From NCBI GenBank assembly GCA_964632485.1, contig CAZWDO010000019.1:2114-18821 (forward strand): a stretch of DNA of 16,708 nucleotides, read 5' to 3'. Positions within the stretch are counted from its first letter, which is position 1; every line of letters begins with the position of its first letter. The position numbers and the translations under genes are program-made. The notes beneath the pieces were generated by a model, which made no database searches, had not been told where the DNA came from, and worked only from the letters and a program-made list of their open reading frames with translations. The DNA comes from CAZWDO01 sp964632485 [NCBI: uncultured bacterium] (GTDB lineage: Bacteria; JAGOEH01). Shown here piece after piece: positions 8,541 to 15,164 of this stretch.

Positions 8541-8585
8541 TCTCAAAAGAGTATTTTTAACTTGACTTTGTCTCAAAAGAGTATT
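8541..8585 (+). promoter_or_regulatory. Two identical operator-like sites TCTCAAAAGAGTATT
   Basis: The 15-base sequence occurs at 8541-8555 and 8571-8585, exactly 30 bases apart (about three helical turns). Each contains CTC-AAAA-GAG, a small dyad. The second copy lies in the spacer of the early promoter, where a bound protein would block RNA polymerase. Confidence 0.7.
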
Positions 8586-8597
8586 ATTTTAATATAA
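8562..8597 (+). promoter_or_regulatory. Probable early promoter of the transposition operon
   Basis: TTGACT (8562-8567) precedes a very AT-rich stretch (8582-8597) that can supply a -10 element; several weak options exist (TATTAT, TTATTT), so the exact hexamer is unclear. The gene start is at 8613. Confidence 0.5.
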
Positions 8598-8612
8598 ACA
8601 GGAGAAAGCACC

Positions 8613-9098
8613 ATGAAAACGGACGAGAAAGAATTGATTTTTGTCGCGCCGGTTCCGACGCTGACGGAGCTGGCTGAACGATTCGGGGTGAGCGTCGGTA
8701 CCGTGGAGTACGCCTTGAGCCGGGGGAAGGGGCAGCGCGGGAGCGCGACGTCGGAGATCCGGCAATATGTGGCGACGCGGTGGCCGGAGCTGCTGGACGG
8801 CGGGTTCCGTCGGCGGACGCATCCGACGATGGCGGATCTGGCGCGGGAGTTCGGGGTGACCCGGGAGCTGGTACGGCAGATATGCACGGGACGGATACAG
8901 GGGAAGAGCGGGAGTTCGGCGGTGATCCGGGATTATATTCTTGCGCGGTGGCCGGAGATGCTGAAGGAAGCGAAGCCGGCCAAACGGCGGGCGAGCCGTC
9001 GGTATCTGGAGGCGCGTCGGGCGCGGATACTGGAGAAACTGCGGCGTTTGCACGCGGAAGCGGACGCGCTGGAGACGCGGAAGCGGAGGGCCGGATGA
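8613..9098 (+). CDS. Ner-like regulator with two tandem HTH units
   Basis: First gene of the rightward operon, preceded by AGGAG at good spacing. The 161-residue protein contains two 47-residue units, residues 15-61 and 71-117. They align without gaps at about 16 of 47 positions: both start PT, carry a LAERFGV/LAREFGV HTH helix, and end RWPELL/RWPEML. A basic helical tail follows (KPAKRRASRRYLEARRARIL, then Glu/Arg-rich). In Mu this position is held by Ner, a small HTH repressor of early transcription. The duplication would make one chain act like a dimer, which fits the two direct operator-like sites upstream. DNA binding is well supported; the Ner role is inferred from position. The stop overlaps the next ATG (ATGA). 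Confidence 0.7.
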   Translation: MKTDEKELIFVAPVPTLTELAERFGVSVGTVEYALSRGKGQRGSATSEIRQYVATRWPELLDGGFRRRTHPTMADLAREFGVTRELVRQICTGRIQGKSGSSAVIRDYILARWPEMLKEAKPAKRRASRRYLEARRARILEKLRRLHAEADALETRKRRAG

Positions 9099-9304
9099 TC
9101 GCGCGGGAGAGCCATGAACATTTGTGCGAGAGTTGCGGGCGTTTTCGTGCCGAGTTTCCGGAATGTATGCCGACAACGGTGTGTTTCGGGAACGGGATCG
9201 GGAAAGACAATGTGATCTACTGCGACAACTATGCGGAGGCGGCGCGGATCGCGGTTGCGGACAGCGCGAAAGGAAGCGAGAACAAGAAGCGAGGCGGAGA
9301 CTGA
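9095..9304 (+). CDS. Small Cys-rich protein, possible zinc-binding
   Basis: The ATG at 9095 overlaps the stop of the previous gene (ATGA), which decides the start; a longer frame back to 8780 is a shadow. The 69-residue product has Cys at 11, 14, 24, 30 and 43, beginning with CESC, a pattern compatible with one zinc site, then an acidic/basic tail. I do not recognise the family. Its stop overlaps the transposase start (TGATG), so it is probably translated together with its neighbours. Confidence 0.6.
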   Translation: MIARESHEHLCESCGRFRAEFPECMPTTVCFGNGIGKDNVIYCDNYAEAARIAVADSAKGSENKKRGGD

Positions 9305-11763
9305 TGAGGGCTAAGGGAGACGCGGAAATCATGGCGGACGCGGGGGAGAGAGAAGAGAGAATCGCGGGCGAAGAAACACGGGCTGGAAGCCCATGCCACG
9401 GGGGGGGGTGGGTTTCGGTGCGGGAGTACGCGGAGCTGCGAGGTATCGGCGAACGCGCCGCGCGGATGCAAATCCAGCGGGGTCGGTTCGCGGCCTGCGA
9501 TTTGCGGCAGGTAGCGGGGAATCGCGGCGGGAACAGCGGTTTTGTTTGGGAGATATGGACGGGTTTGAGCGGCGACGGGGGAAGAGAAGATAGAACCACG
9601 AAAACCACGGAAAGCACGAAAAGAGAAAAAGAAGATGGATTCCGGGTCAAGCCCGGAATGACAGAAAAAGAAAGAGCAGATGGACTGGCGGTCAAGCCCG
9701 GAATGACGGAGGGGGATGCGGAAGGAGACGATCCGCTCCATCAGCCGCCGGAGGTCGGGGCGTTGGGATATCCCGGCGGGGGAATCGCGGCGATCGCGGA
9801 AAGGCATCCGCGCCCGGGGACGGTGACGGGTGGGAAGAAAGATGGGCTGGAAGCGGAGGCGACGGCGGAGCGTTCGGGGCGGGAGATTTTACTGGGCCCG
9901 GGGCAGCGCGTGGACGCCGGGGAGAACCGGAAGCGGCTGGCGGCGGCGGATTACCGGTATCTTGTCCGGATCCGGCACGAGCGGAAGGAGACGGCGCTGG
10001 CGGCGGTGTGCGGGCGGTATGGAATATCGAAAATGACGCTGAGGAGATATATGAAAGCTGAACTGAGCAACTTGAAGAATTCGCGGCGCGGCGGGGACGA
10101 CCGAAACGTGATCCGGGTGAACGGGGTCCCGTTCCGGACGCAGTTGCCGAGCGCGGCGGTGGAATGGATCGTGTCGGAGAAGCTTCGGGACCCGCGGCAG
10201 ACGGTTCGATTGATATACGACCGTTTGAGATCGCGGCTGGAGACGGGCGGTTTCGGGGGGAGAGAAGATAGAAGGGAGAAAACCACGGAAAGCACGAAAA
10301 GAGAAAGAGAAGATAGATTCCGGATCAAGTCCGGAATGACGGAGGGGGATGCGGAAGGGGGAAGACAGATGGGCTGGAAGCCCATGTCACGGGGCGGCGT
10401 TACGGCGGTACTGCATCTGCCGCGGGGGGATGAGTTTGCGCATTTTGAGCGGGCGCCTTCGGAACGGTCGGTGGAGCGGATCGTGGAGCAGATACCGGAG
10501 ATGCTTATCGTGCGGGCTCTGGCGGGTCGCCGGGGTCTGGAAGCGAAAGCGGCGCCGTTTGTGTGCCGGAATTTGCTGGCGTACGAGGCACTTGAGCTGG
10601 TGGTGGGGGATCAGCACATTTTTGATTTTATCGTACAATTGGACGACGGGCGGTATATCCGGCCGGAGTCTTATATGTGGGTGGATATGCGGAGCCGGAT
10701 GTTTGTGGGGTTCGCGCCGTGTTTGTGGCATTACAACAGTTATGACGTGGCGAGTTCACTGATGCGGGTGTGCGCGAACTGGGGCTTGCCACAGGGGATT
10801 TATACCGATTGGGGGAAGAGCGAGACATCGAAGTACGTTGACGGGATATTAGAGCAGTTGACGGCGCATCAGACGACGGCGTACAGTTGGCGGGAGGTAT
10901 CCGCGGCGACCGCGGAGATCACGCATGAGAAGGCGATCGTTCGGAATGCGAAGGCGAAGATCATCGAGGGGATGTTTGGAACAGTTGAGCGGTGGCTGTA
11001 TGAGGAGTTGGGCGGAGTGGGATACTGCAAGCGGCAGTTGGACGGGCACGAAGACGAAGAGATGATCGCGGCGCTGAAGCGATCGAAGCGGCGCGGGGAG
11101 ATATTGGGGTGGCGGGAGTTTTTTCAGGTAGTGATGCGAGTGCTGGACCGGTGGAACCGACATTTGATCGGGACGGATCGGATCGTCCCGGCGGAGGAGT
11201 TCGGGCGACGGCTGGCTCTGCTTGCGGCGGCGGGGACGCTGCGCCGTCTTGATGCGAGCGCGCTGCGGATGATATTTTTACCGGTGAAGCGGCTGAAGGT
11301 GCGCAACGGGATGGTGGGGTTGACGTTCGGACGGCAGGAAGTCGGATTGCGAGGGGGGGACTGCAAAGGCGCGCGGAAGTTGTTTCAAAGCGCGGCGCTG
11401 TCGCGGTACAGCGGGGAGTATGTGGATGTGCGGTGGAATCCGTACGACAGCAGCGAGGTGTATGTGTTTGATGTAGAAACGGGTGGATTTTCGGGGATCG
11501 CGACGGCGTGGGAGCGGATCGATCCGCGGGATGGGGACGCGCTGGGGGAGAAGATGAGGACGAAGCGGGCGGTTGTGAGGGAATGGGAGCAGGTTTACCA
11601 GGAGTTTATAAAGGGGTCGGGCGCGGAGGATTTGTCAGGCTTGAGCGGTGTGAAGTTGGAATCGGCGGAGGCCATGGAGACGGCGCGTTTGGCGTCGGCG
11701 GATATGAAGCGGTCTGTTGCGGATGATCCGTTTTTGAAGCTGGTGATGGAGACGACGCTGTAA
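9304..11763 (+). CDS. A: Mu-type DDE transposase A, with three in-frame repeat insertions
   Basis: The chosen start is ATG 9304, overlapping the previous stop (TGATG); the same frame is open back to 9124 but that part overlaps the small Cys-rich gene. This gives 819 residues, against 663 for Mu A. Order: winged HTH for enhancer/end binding (about 35-85, GGWVSVREYAELRGIGERAA); a second HTH region (about 195-318, CGRYGISKMTLRRYM); the catalytic core with D436 (VVGDQ), D502 (YTDWGK) and E555 (IIEGMFG); and the C-terminal region that should contact the B ATPase. The D-D and D-E spacings (66, 53) are close to Mu A (67, 56). The extra length is largely repeat-derived: residues about 22-34 (D), 93-155 (A, B, B, C) and 319-364 (A, B, D). 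A G9 run at 9400-9408 could cause slippage. It should cut and join phage ends during transposition. Confidence 0.92.
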   Translation: MRAKGDAEIMADAGEREERIAGEETRAGSPCHGGGWVSVREYAELRGIGERAARMQIQRGRFAACDLRQVAGNRGGNSGFVWEIWTGLSGDGGREDRTTKTTESTKREKEDGFRVKPGMTEKERADGLAVKPGMTEGDAEGDDPLHQPPEVGALGYPGGGIAAIAERHPRPGTVTGGKKDGLEAEATAERSGREILLGPGQRVDAGENRKRLAAADYRYLVRIRHERKETALAAVCGRYGISKMTLRRYMKAELSNLKNSRRGGDDRNVIRVNGVPFRTQLPSAAVEWIVSEKLRDPRQTVRLIYDRLRSRLETGGFGGREDRREKTTESTKREREDRFRIKSGMTEGDAEGGRQMGWKPMSRGGVTAVLHLPRGDEFAHFERAPSERSVERIVEQIPEMLIVRALAGRRGLEAKAAPFVCRNLLAYEALELVVGDQHIFDFIVQLDDGRYIRPESYMWVDMRSRMFVGFAPCLWHYNSYDVASSLMRVCANWGLPQGIYTDWGKSETSKYVDGILEQLTAHQTTAYSWREVSAATAEITHEKAIVRNAKAKIIEGMFGTVERWLYEELGGVGYCKRQLDGHEDEEMIAALKRSKRRGEILGWREFFQVVMRVLDRWNRHLIGTDRIVPAEEFGRRLALLAAAGTLRRLDASALRMIFLPVKRLKVRNGMVGLTFGRQEVGLRGGDCKGARKLFQSAALSRYSGEYVDVRWNPYDSSEVYVFDVETGGFSGIATAWERIDPRDGDALGEKMRTKRAVVREWEQVYQEFIKGSGAEDLSGLSGVKLESAEAMETARLASADMKRSVADDPFLKLVMETTL
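9380..9408. repeat. Family D palindrome plus G9 run inside the transposase gene
   Basis: GGGCTGGAAGCCC followed by ATGCCACGGG, in frame as RAGSPCHG near the transposase N-terminus. Other copies are at 10367-10394 and 16251-16276, with a variant loop at 11975-11997. This copy ends in nine consecutive G (9400-9408). Confidence 0.75.
9581..9769. repeat. Composite repeat A-B-B-C inserted in frame in the transposase
   Basis: A (9581-9633), B (9634-9662), a B variant (9679-9708) and C (9728-9768). B has inverted arms ATTCCGGG and CCCGGAAT. The reading frame gives Glu/Lys/Thr-rich peptide, then GFRVKPGMT, LAVKPGMT and DPLHQPPEVGALG. It lies between the two DNA-binding regions. The same B variant and C block occur without coding at 7584-7604 and 7342-7382. 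Confidence 0.85.
10259..10394. repeat. Composite repeat A-B-D inserted in frame in the transposase
   Basis: A (10259-10311), a mutated B (10312-10340, RFRIKSGMT) and D (10367-10394, MGWKPMSRG), sitting between the second HTH region and the catalytic core. Differences from the consensus suggest an older insertion than the one at 9581. Confidence 0.82.
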
Positions 11764-11770
11764 AATGAGA

Positions 11771-11997
11771 AATGAGAAGTCACATGGTTACCCATGGATT
11801 CCGGGTCAAGCACGGAATGACGAGGGATGGTTACCCATGGATTTCGGGTCAAGCCCGGAATGACGAGGGGCGGAGACGCGGAGATCGCGGAGTTGAAGAG
11901 AGCCGGCTGTACTTTGTACGTCCGCACGCCGGCTGGATGTGCGGCCGCGCAGGAATGGAAAAAAACCGAGAATCATGGGCAGTTCGCCCATGCCACG
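11771..11997. repeat. Intergenic repeat cluster B-B-E-D' between A and B genes
   Basis: B copies at about 11793-11822 and 11836-11864, E at 11891-11964 and a D variant (GGGCAGTTCGCCC core, 11977-11989). A 15-base sequence at its left edge (11771-11785) is repeated with one mismatch at 12010-12024, across the start of the next gene. The cluster separates two genes that in this operon style would normally touch. Confidence 0.8.
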
Positions 11998-12010
11998 AAA
12001 GGAGACAAGA

Positions 12011-13039
12011 ATGAGAAGTCATATTGATTTTACATTAAAGAAAGCGAATGTGAGTTTGCGCGAGGCGGCGACGGCGATCGGGGTATCTTGCGGGAAGCTC
12101 AGCGAGGGACTTGGCGGCAAGTACGGTACAGAAAAGCAGCTTGAGTTGGAAGAGGCAGTGATGCTGCATTGCCAGGGGAAGATCAAAGTATCGGCATTCG
12201 GCGAGGAGAGCGGATTTTTGAGCGGGGGCCAGTCGGAGATGTTGCGGATACTTGAGAATTCATATACGAAGCGGCACATGAACGTTATCGTATCGCAATC
12301 GGGCTGCGGGAAGACGTACACAGTGGAGCAGTTTTTGAAGCGACACGCGAACGATACGCTGTATATCCGGTGCAAGGAGACGATGAGCGTATTGGGAGTG
12401 ATTGAGGAGATGAGCCGGAAGCTTGGACTCTCTTCGGGCGGGACGGCGACATCGCGATTGGGTCGGATATCGGATGCGTTACGGGACCGCGGGTATCGTC
12501 TGGTTGTGGTTGACGAGGCGGATTTACTTTTATCGGATGATTCCTCGAGCGCGAAGAAGATCATTCGGAAGATCAGTCTTTTCCGAAATCTGTACGAGGA
12601 CGGGATCGGGGTGTGTCTGATCGGATTGAATGAGATGGCGCATACATTGAAACGGGCGCAGGAGACCTACTTCAATTCGCGGGTATATTGGATGTTGGAG
12701 CCGCCGTTGCCGACGGATCGGGAGTTAGAATATTTCTGGACGGTTACGCTGGGCCAGGCATCGAAGGGGAAGTTGGTGGGACTTGCGCGGGAGAAGGGAT
12801 TTTTTCGTTTTTTGCGGATGCAGGCGGAGAAGGCGCGCGAGTTGGCGGATCAGGTGAGCGCGGAAGGAGAGAGGAAGTCGCGTGTGACGGTCGGGGCGAC
12901 CCCATCCGCCGCGGCGTCGGCGGTGGGCGAGACAGCTGTACTGGAAGAGAGAGCCACGATGAGCGCGGATGGAGCCTTGATCACGGGCGTGGCAGAGGGA
13001 AGTAGAGAGAGAGGTCGCATCGAAAGGAGCGTTATATGA
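12011..13039 (+). CDS. B: Mu B-like AAA+ ATPase, target-DNA selection
   Basis: ATG 12011 is chosen because GGAG precedes it at good spacing and the residues before it are translated repeat. The 342-residue protein has an N-terminal HTH-like segment (about 12-35, LREAATAIGVSCGKLSEGLG), a Walker A (SQSGCGKT, K101) and a Walker B (VVVDEAD, D168-E169), followed by the remaining AAA+ helices and a low-complexity Ala/Gly/Glu tail from about 285. In Mu, B forms ATP-dependent filaments on target DNA, delivers it to the transposase and stimulates strand transfer. It lies directly after the transposase, as in Mu. The stop overlaps the next start (ATGA). Confidence 0.88.
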   Translation: MRSHIDFTLKKANVSLREAATAIGVSCGKLSEGLGGKYGTEKQLELEEAVMLHCQGKIKVSAFGEESGFLSGGQSEMLRILENSYTKRHMNVIVSQSGCGKTYTVEQFLKRHANDTLYIRCKETMSVLGVIEEMSRKLGLSSGGTATSRLGRISDALRDRGYRLVVVDEADLLLSDDSSSAKKIIRKISLFRNLYEDGIGVCLIGLNEMAHTLKRAQETYFNSRVYWMLEPPLPTDRELEYFWTVTLGQASKGKLVGLAREKGFFRFLRMQAEKARELADQVSAEGERKSRVTVGATPSAAASAVGETAVLEERATMSADGALITGVAEGSRERGRIERSVI

Positions 13040-13143
13040 AGAAGAGAGCGGAAGTGATTGAATTTTTGTTAGCGGTATTATTGTCTGCGCTGATCTCTTC
13101 GGCGCTGGTGGGAATCGGGTATATTTTAGGGAACTGGCGGTGA
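13036..13143 (+). CDS. 35-residue single-span membrane peptide
   Basis: ATGA overlap with the ATPase stop and an upstream AAAGGAG support this short gene. The product begins MKKRAEVIEF, then has a hydrophobic stretch of about 20 residues (LLAVLLSALISSALVGIGYI) and ends GNWR, so one membrane span with a positive N-terminus. Mu carries small toxic genes (such as kil) just after B. This position is suggestive, but I see no sequence relation. Function unknown. Confidence 0.55.
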   Translation: MKKRAEVIEFLLAVLLSALISSALVGIGYILGNWR

Positions 13144-13146
13144 GGA

Positions 13147-13491
13147 ATGGAAAGGAGTAAGCTTGAATTACGCAACAGCGAGATTTATGAACGGTTTTAC
13201 GCGGGCGCGAGCGCGCCGGAATTGTCGGCAAGCTATGGCCTATCGCTCCCTCAGATACACAAAATTATCCGAACCGACCGGGAACGGCGGGCGCAGGAAT
13301 TTATTCATCGGACGGGGTTGAATCAGGAGCTTATTGAGCGGATCCGTCGTCGGCTGGCGGCGGATCGTATGGGTTTTTCTCCGGAGGGACGAGCGACAGA
13401 GACGGCGGAAGAATCGGGAGATGGTCGTGAGCGGCGGCGAAAAATGGGGTTGAAAGCGAGACGCTATTTATTTCGAACGGGGCGACTTTAA
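13147..13491 (+). CDS. Small HTH protein, Mor-like DNA-binding motif
   Basis: A 114-residue protein starting 3 bases after the membrane peptide. Residues about 10-42 form an HTH (SEIYERFYAGASAPELSASY, then GLSLPQIHKII), the arrangement found at the end of Mor/C-type activators and in small phage regulators. The rest is helical and very Arg-rich (ERIRRRLAADR, ERRRKMGLKARR), suggesting nucleic-acid contact. It is too short for a complete Mor protein. I call it a DNA-binding regulator of unknown target. The SD is poor, so it probably depends on translational coupling. Confidence 0.6.
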   Translation: MERSKLELRNSEIYERFYAGASAPELSASYGLSLPQIHKIIRTDRERRAQEFIHRTGLNQELIERIRRRLAADRMGFSPEGRATETAEESGDGRERRRKMGLKARRYLFRTGRL

Positions 13492-13532
13492 TCGCGCGAT
13501 GGAGGAGAAGTCACGCGGGGAGCCGCGGAGAA

Positions 13533-13582
13533 AGTTGAAGAGAGCCGGCTCGATGTGCGGCCGCGCAGGAATGGAAAAAAAA
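13533..13582. repeat. Family E repeat, short form
   Basis: Matches 11891-11964 but lacks the 26 bases at 11909-11934. In the long copy that segment is bounded by two GCCGGCT direct repeats, so the short form is explained by one deletion between them. Outside the gap the copies differ at one base over about 48. Confidence 0.8.
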
Positions 13583-13609
13583 ATCGAAAGGAGAAAGGAG
13601 AAATGAGCT

Positions 13610-13735
13610 ATGGCACGGACGAAAGAGATCGTAAAAAGCAAATTAGGAAACTGGGAGGATGTGAATGAGGCTCTGCGGCGAGTCGCGGAAGAGAGAACAA
13701 TAGAAAAAAAGGAGATGCGACATGGCATGGCGTAA
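13610..13735 (+). CDS. 41-residue Gam N-terminus-like fragment
   Basis: Preceded by GGAG with 9-base spacing. Residues 13-26 (GNWEDVNEALRRVA) align with the start of the Gam gene at 14642 (ENWSELDINLQRLA): NW, Leu, Arg and Ala match and the rest is conservative. The frame then stops after EERTIEKKEMRHGMA. It overlaps the start of the following gene by 14 bases in another frame. It could be a truncated first copy of gam left by duplication, or a short gene in its own right. Confidence 0.45.
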   Translation: MARTKEIVKSKLGNWEDVNEALRRVAEERTIEKKEMRHGMA

Positions 13736-14645
13736 CGGCAACGGAGAGTTTCGGAATCGACTCGGAATCCTGTCGGAGGATGAGGTACGGGCGATTGAGT
13801 CGGAGTTCGCGGCGGGTGTGAAGATCGAGCGGATCGCGTCCGGGCACGGGCTTCATCAGAAGGACGCGAGCGCGATTCACAATATTCTGTTGAAACCGGC
13901 CAAGGTTATCCTCGCGAGTTTGAAGGATATGGACGGCGCGGCGAAGCGCGGCGATATCCGGGAATATCAGAAGCCGGTTTTGGCCCGGTGCCCGGGCCTG
14001 GTTCGGTATATCCGGAACCAGGTTCCCCGGGAAGGGACTTCCGCGGCTGCGGAAGGCGCTGGGACGACGATATCGAAGCCGGTGACGGTGACGGTATGTT
14101 TTGACGGTGAAGATGTTCGGGTGACGATCCCGCGCGAGACGCTTCTGCAGTTGTCGAGCATGGAACGGGGCGCGGCGTCGGCGGCGGTGGAAAGAAGAGA
14201 AGATAGAAGGGAGGAAACCACAGAAAACACGGAAAAAGAAAGAGAATACGGGGAAGAGAAGATAGAACCACGAAATACACGAAATACACGAAATACACGA
14301 AAGGAAAGAACAGAAAGAGAGATAGAAGCAAGGGATGTCTCACCGGCTGAAATGATTCAGCCCGCGGGGGCGCCCGCATATCGCATGACGACGGGGGCGG
14401 AGCGAGTGTTGCTGTTTCTGGCGGAGCGGGCTCGAAATCATCCGGGATGGCAGAGCTATACGCTGGCGGAGCTTTCGGAGCTCGTTGGACTTACGGAAAA
14501 ACAGGCGCGGTATGCGCGGGAGAAACTGGAAGAGGCGGGCTTGATCGATTCGGTGTTGGCACCGACGCGGAAAAATGTGGCATATCTGGTAACGGAATCG
14601 GGCATGGAATTGGCCGGTTCGCTGAAAGAAAGGAACCAAGCATGA
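13722..14645 (+). CDS. Two-part DNA-binding protein with repeat-derived linker
   Basis: The start is set by AAGGAG 7 bases upstream. The 307-residue protein has an N-terminal half (1-155) with an HTH-like region (SEDEVRAIESEFAAGVKIER), a beta-rich segment near 115-145 (TVTVCFDGEDVRVTIP), and a C-terminal winged HTH (about 215-307: AERVLLFLAERA, TLAELSELVGLTEKQARYAR, EKLEEAGLID). Between them, residues about 157-203 are repeat family A translated twice, once in each of two frames, including four Asn-Thr-Arg units. The C-terminal half resembles MarR/replication-initiator type winged helices. I do not recognise the N-terminal family. A regulator or replication accessory is likely. The stop overlaps the Gam start (ATGA). 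Confidence 0.7.
   Translation: MAWRNGNGEFRNRLGILSEDEVRAIESEFAAGVKIERIASGHGLHQKDASAIHNILLKPAKVILASLKDMDGAAKRGDIREYQKPVLARCPGLVRYIRNQVPREGTSAAAEGAGTTISKPVTVTVCFDGEDVRVTIPRETLLQLSSMERGAASAAVERREDRREETTENTEKEREYGEEKIEPRNTRNTRNTRKERTEREIEARDVSPAEMIQPAGAPAYRMTTGAERVLLFLAERARNHPGWQSYTLAELSELVGLTEKQARYAREKLEEAGLIDSVLAPTRKNVAYLVTESGMELAGSLKERNQA
14191..14315. repeat. Two family A repeats in frame inside the two-part DNA-binding protein
   Basis: First A copy about 14191-14247, second about 14251-14315. The second contains a 9-base tandem (ACGAAATAC, three times) and is read in a different frame from the first; both frames lack stops. The block lies exactly between the two halves of the protein. Confidence 0.8.
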
Positions 14646-15097
14646 CGACGGACCTGATTGAAAACTGGTCGGAGCTGGATATCAATCTGCAACGTCTGGC
14701 GATAATGGAGGCGCAGGCCGAGGAGCTGAAACGGCGGGCGAAAGCGTTGCGGCTGGAAGCGGAAGCGTTTGTCAAGCGGCACGCGAACGAGATGCGGGCG
14801 GAGGAAGACGGGTCGATGACGCGTGAGACGGGGCATTTTTCCGTTTCGTATCATGTTCTCGAGGATGATTTGACCTGGTCGCGGAAAATGACGAAAGAGA
14901 AGATCGCGCAATTGGCGGAGGAGCTGGGCATCGGCGGGATTGTGAAGAAGTATGACCCGGTTCTGGACAAGGACAACATAATCGGGATGCTGCGTGAGGG
15001 CGCGCTTCCGATTGCGCTTGGAGAATGCGGATTTTCGATGAAGACGAAAGAGATCGTGGAATGGCTGGTCCGTCCGGAGGCGACGGCGGCGGAATGA
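14642..15097 (+). CDS. gam: Gam-like host-nuclease inhibitor
   Basis: The start at 14642 overlaps the previous stop (ATGA) with AAGGA upstream; the frame is open further back but that is a shadow. The 151-residue protein has a long N-terminal helix pair (INLQRLAIMEAQAEELKRRA, then AFVKRHANEM), a beta strand pair (GHFSVSYHVLEDDLTWSRKM) and a C-terminal half with EKIAQLAEELGI and EIVEWLVRP. Length and arrangement fit the Gam family of Mu-like phages, which bind DNA ends as dimers and protect them from RecBCD-type nucleases; Gam is related to Ku. It lies between the ATPase and GemA, as in Mu. Good confidence by pattern; no alignment was run. Confidence 0.75.
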   Translation: MTTDLIENWSELDINLQRLAIMEAQAEELKRRAKALRLEAEAFVKRHANEMRAEEDGSMTRETGHFSVSYHVLEDDLTWSRKMTKEKIAQLAEELGIGGIVKKYDPVLDKDNIIGMLREGALPIALGECGFSMKTKEIVEWLVRPEATAAE

Positions 15098-15120
15098 TGT
15101 AGCGGATCGAACGCGGATAA

Positions 15121-15146
15121 CCGGAGCTGTCGGGAAACGGCTCCGG
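15121..15146 (+). other. Strong RNA hairpin after gam
   Basis: CCGGAGCTGT (15121-15130), a 6-base loop, then ACGGCTCCGG (15137-15146): ten pairs with one G-U. No T tract follows, so it may slow or process the transcript rather than terminate it in the standard way. Confidence 0.5.
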
Positions 15147-15164
15147 AGATGCGGGTTTGGGCGT

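Noticed and set aside
9124-9303. 60-residue N-terminal extension of the transposase
   Set aside because: Overlaps the whole small Cys-rich gene and shows no domain; the TGATG junction at 9302 supports the start at 9304.
8589-9695. 368-codon minus-strand frame
   Set aside because: Antisense to the Ner-like, Cys-rich and transposase genes; Ser/Pro/Arg-rich composition typical of GC-rich shadows.
15121-15146. Rho-independent terminator after gam
   Set aside because: The hairpin is strong but no T tract follows, and phage genes continue in the same direction.
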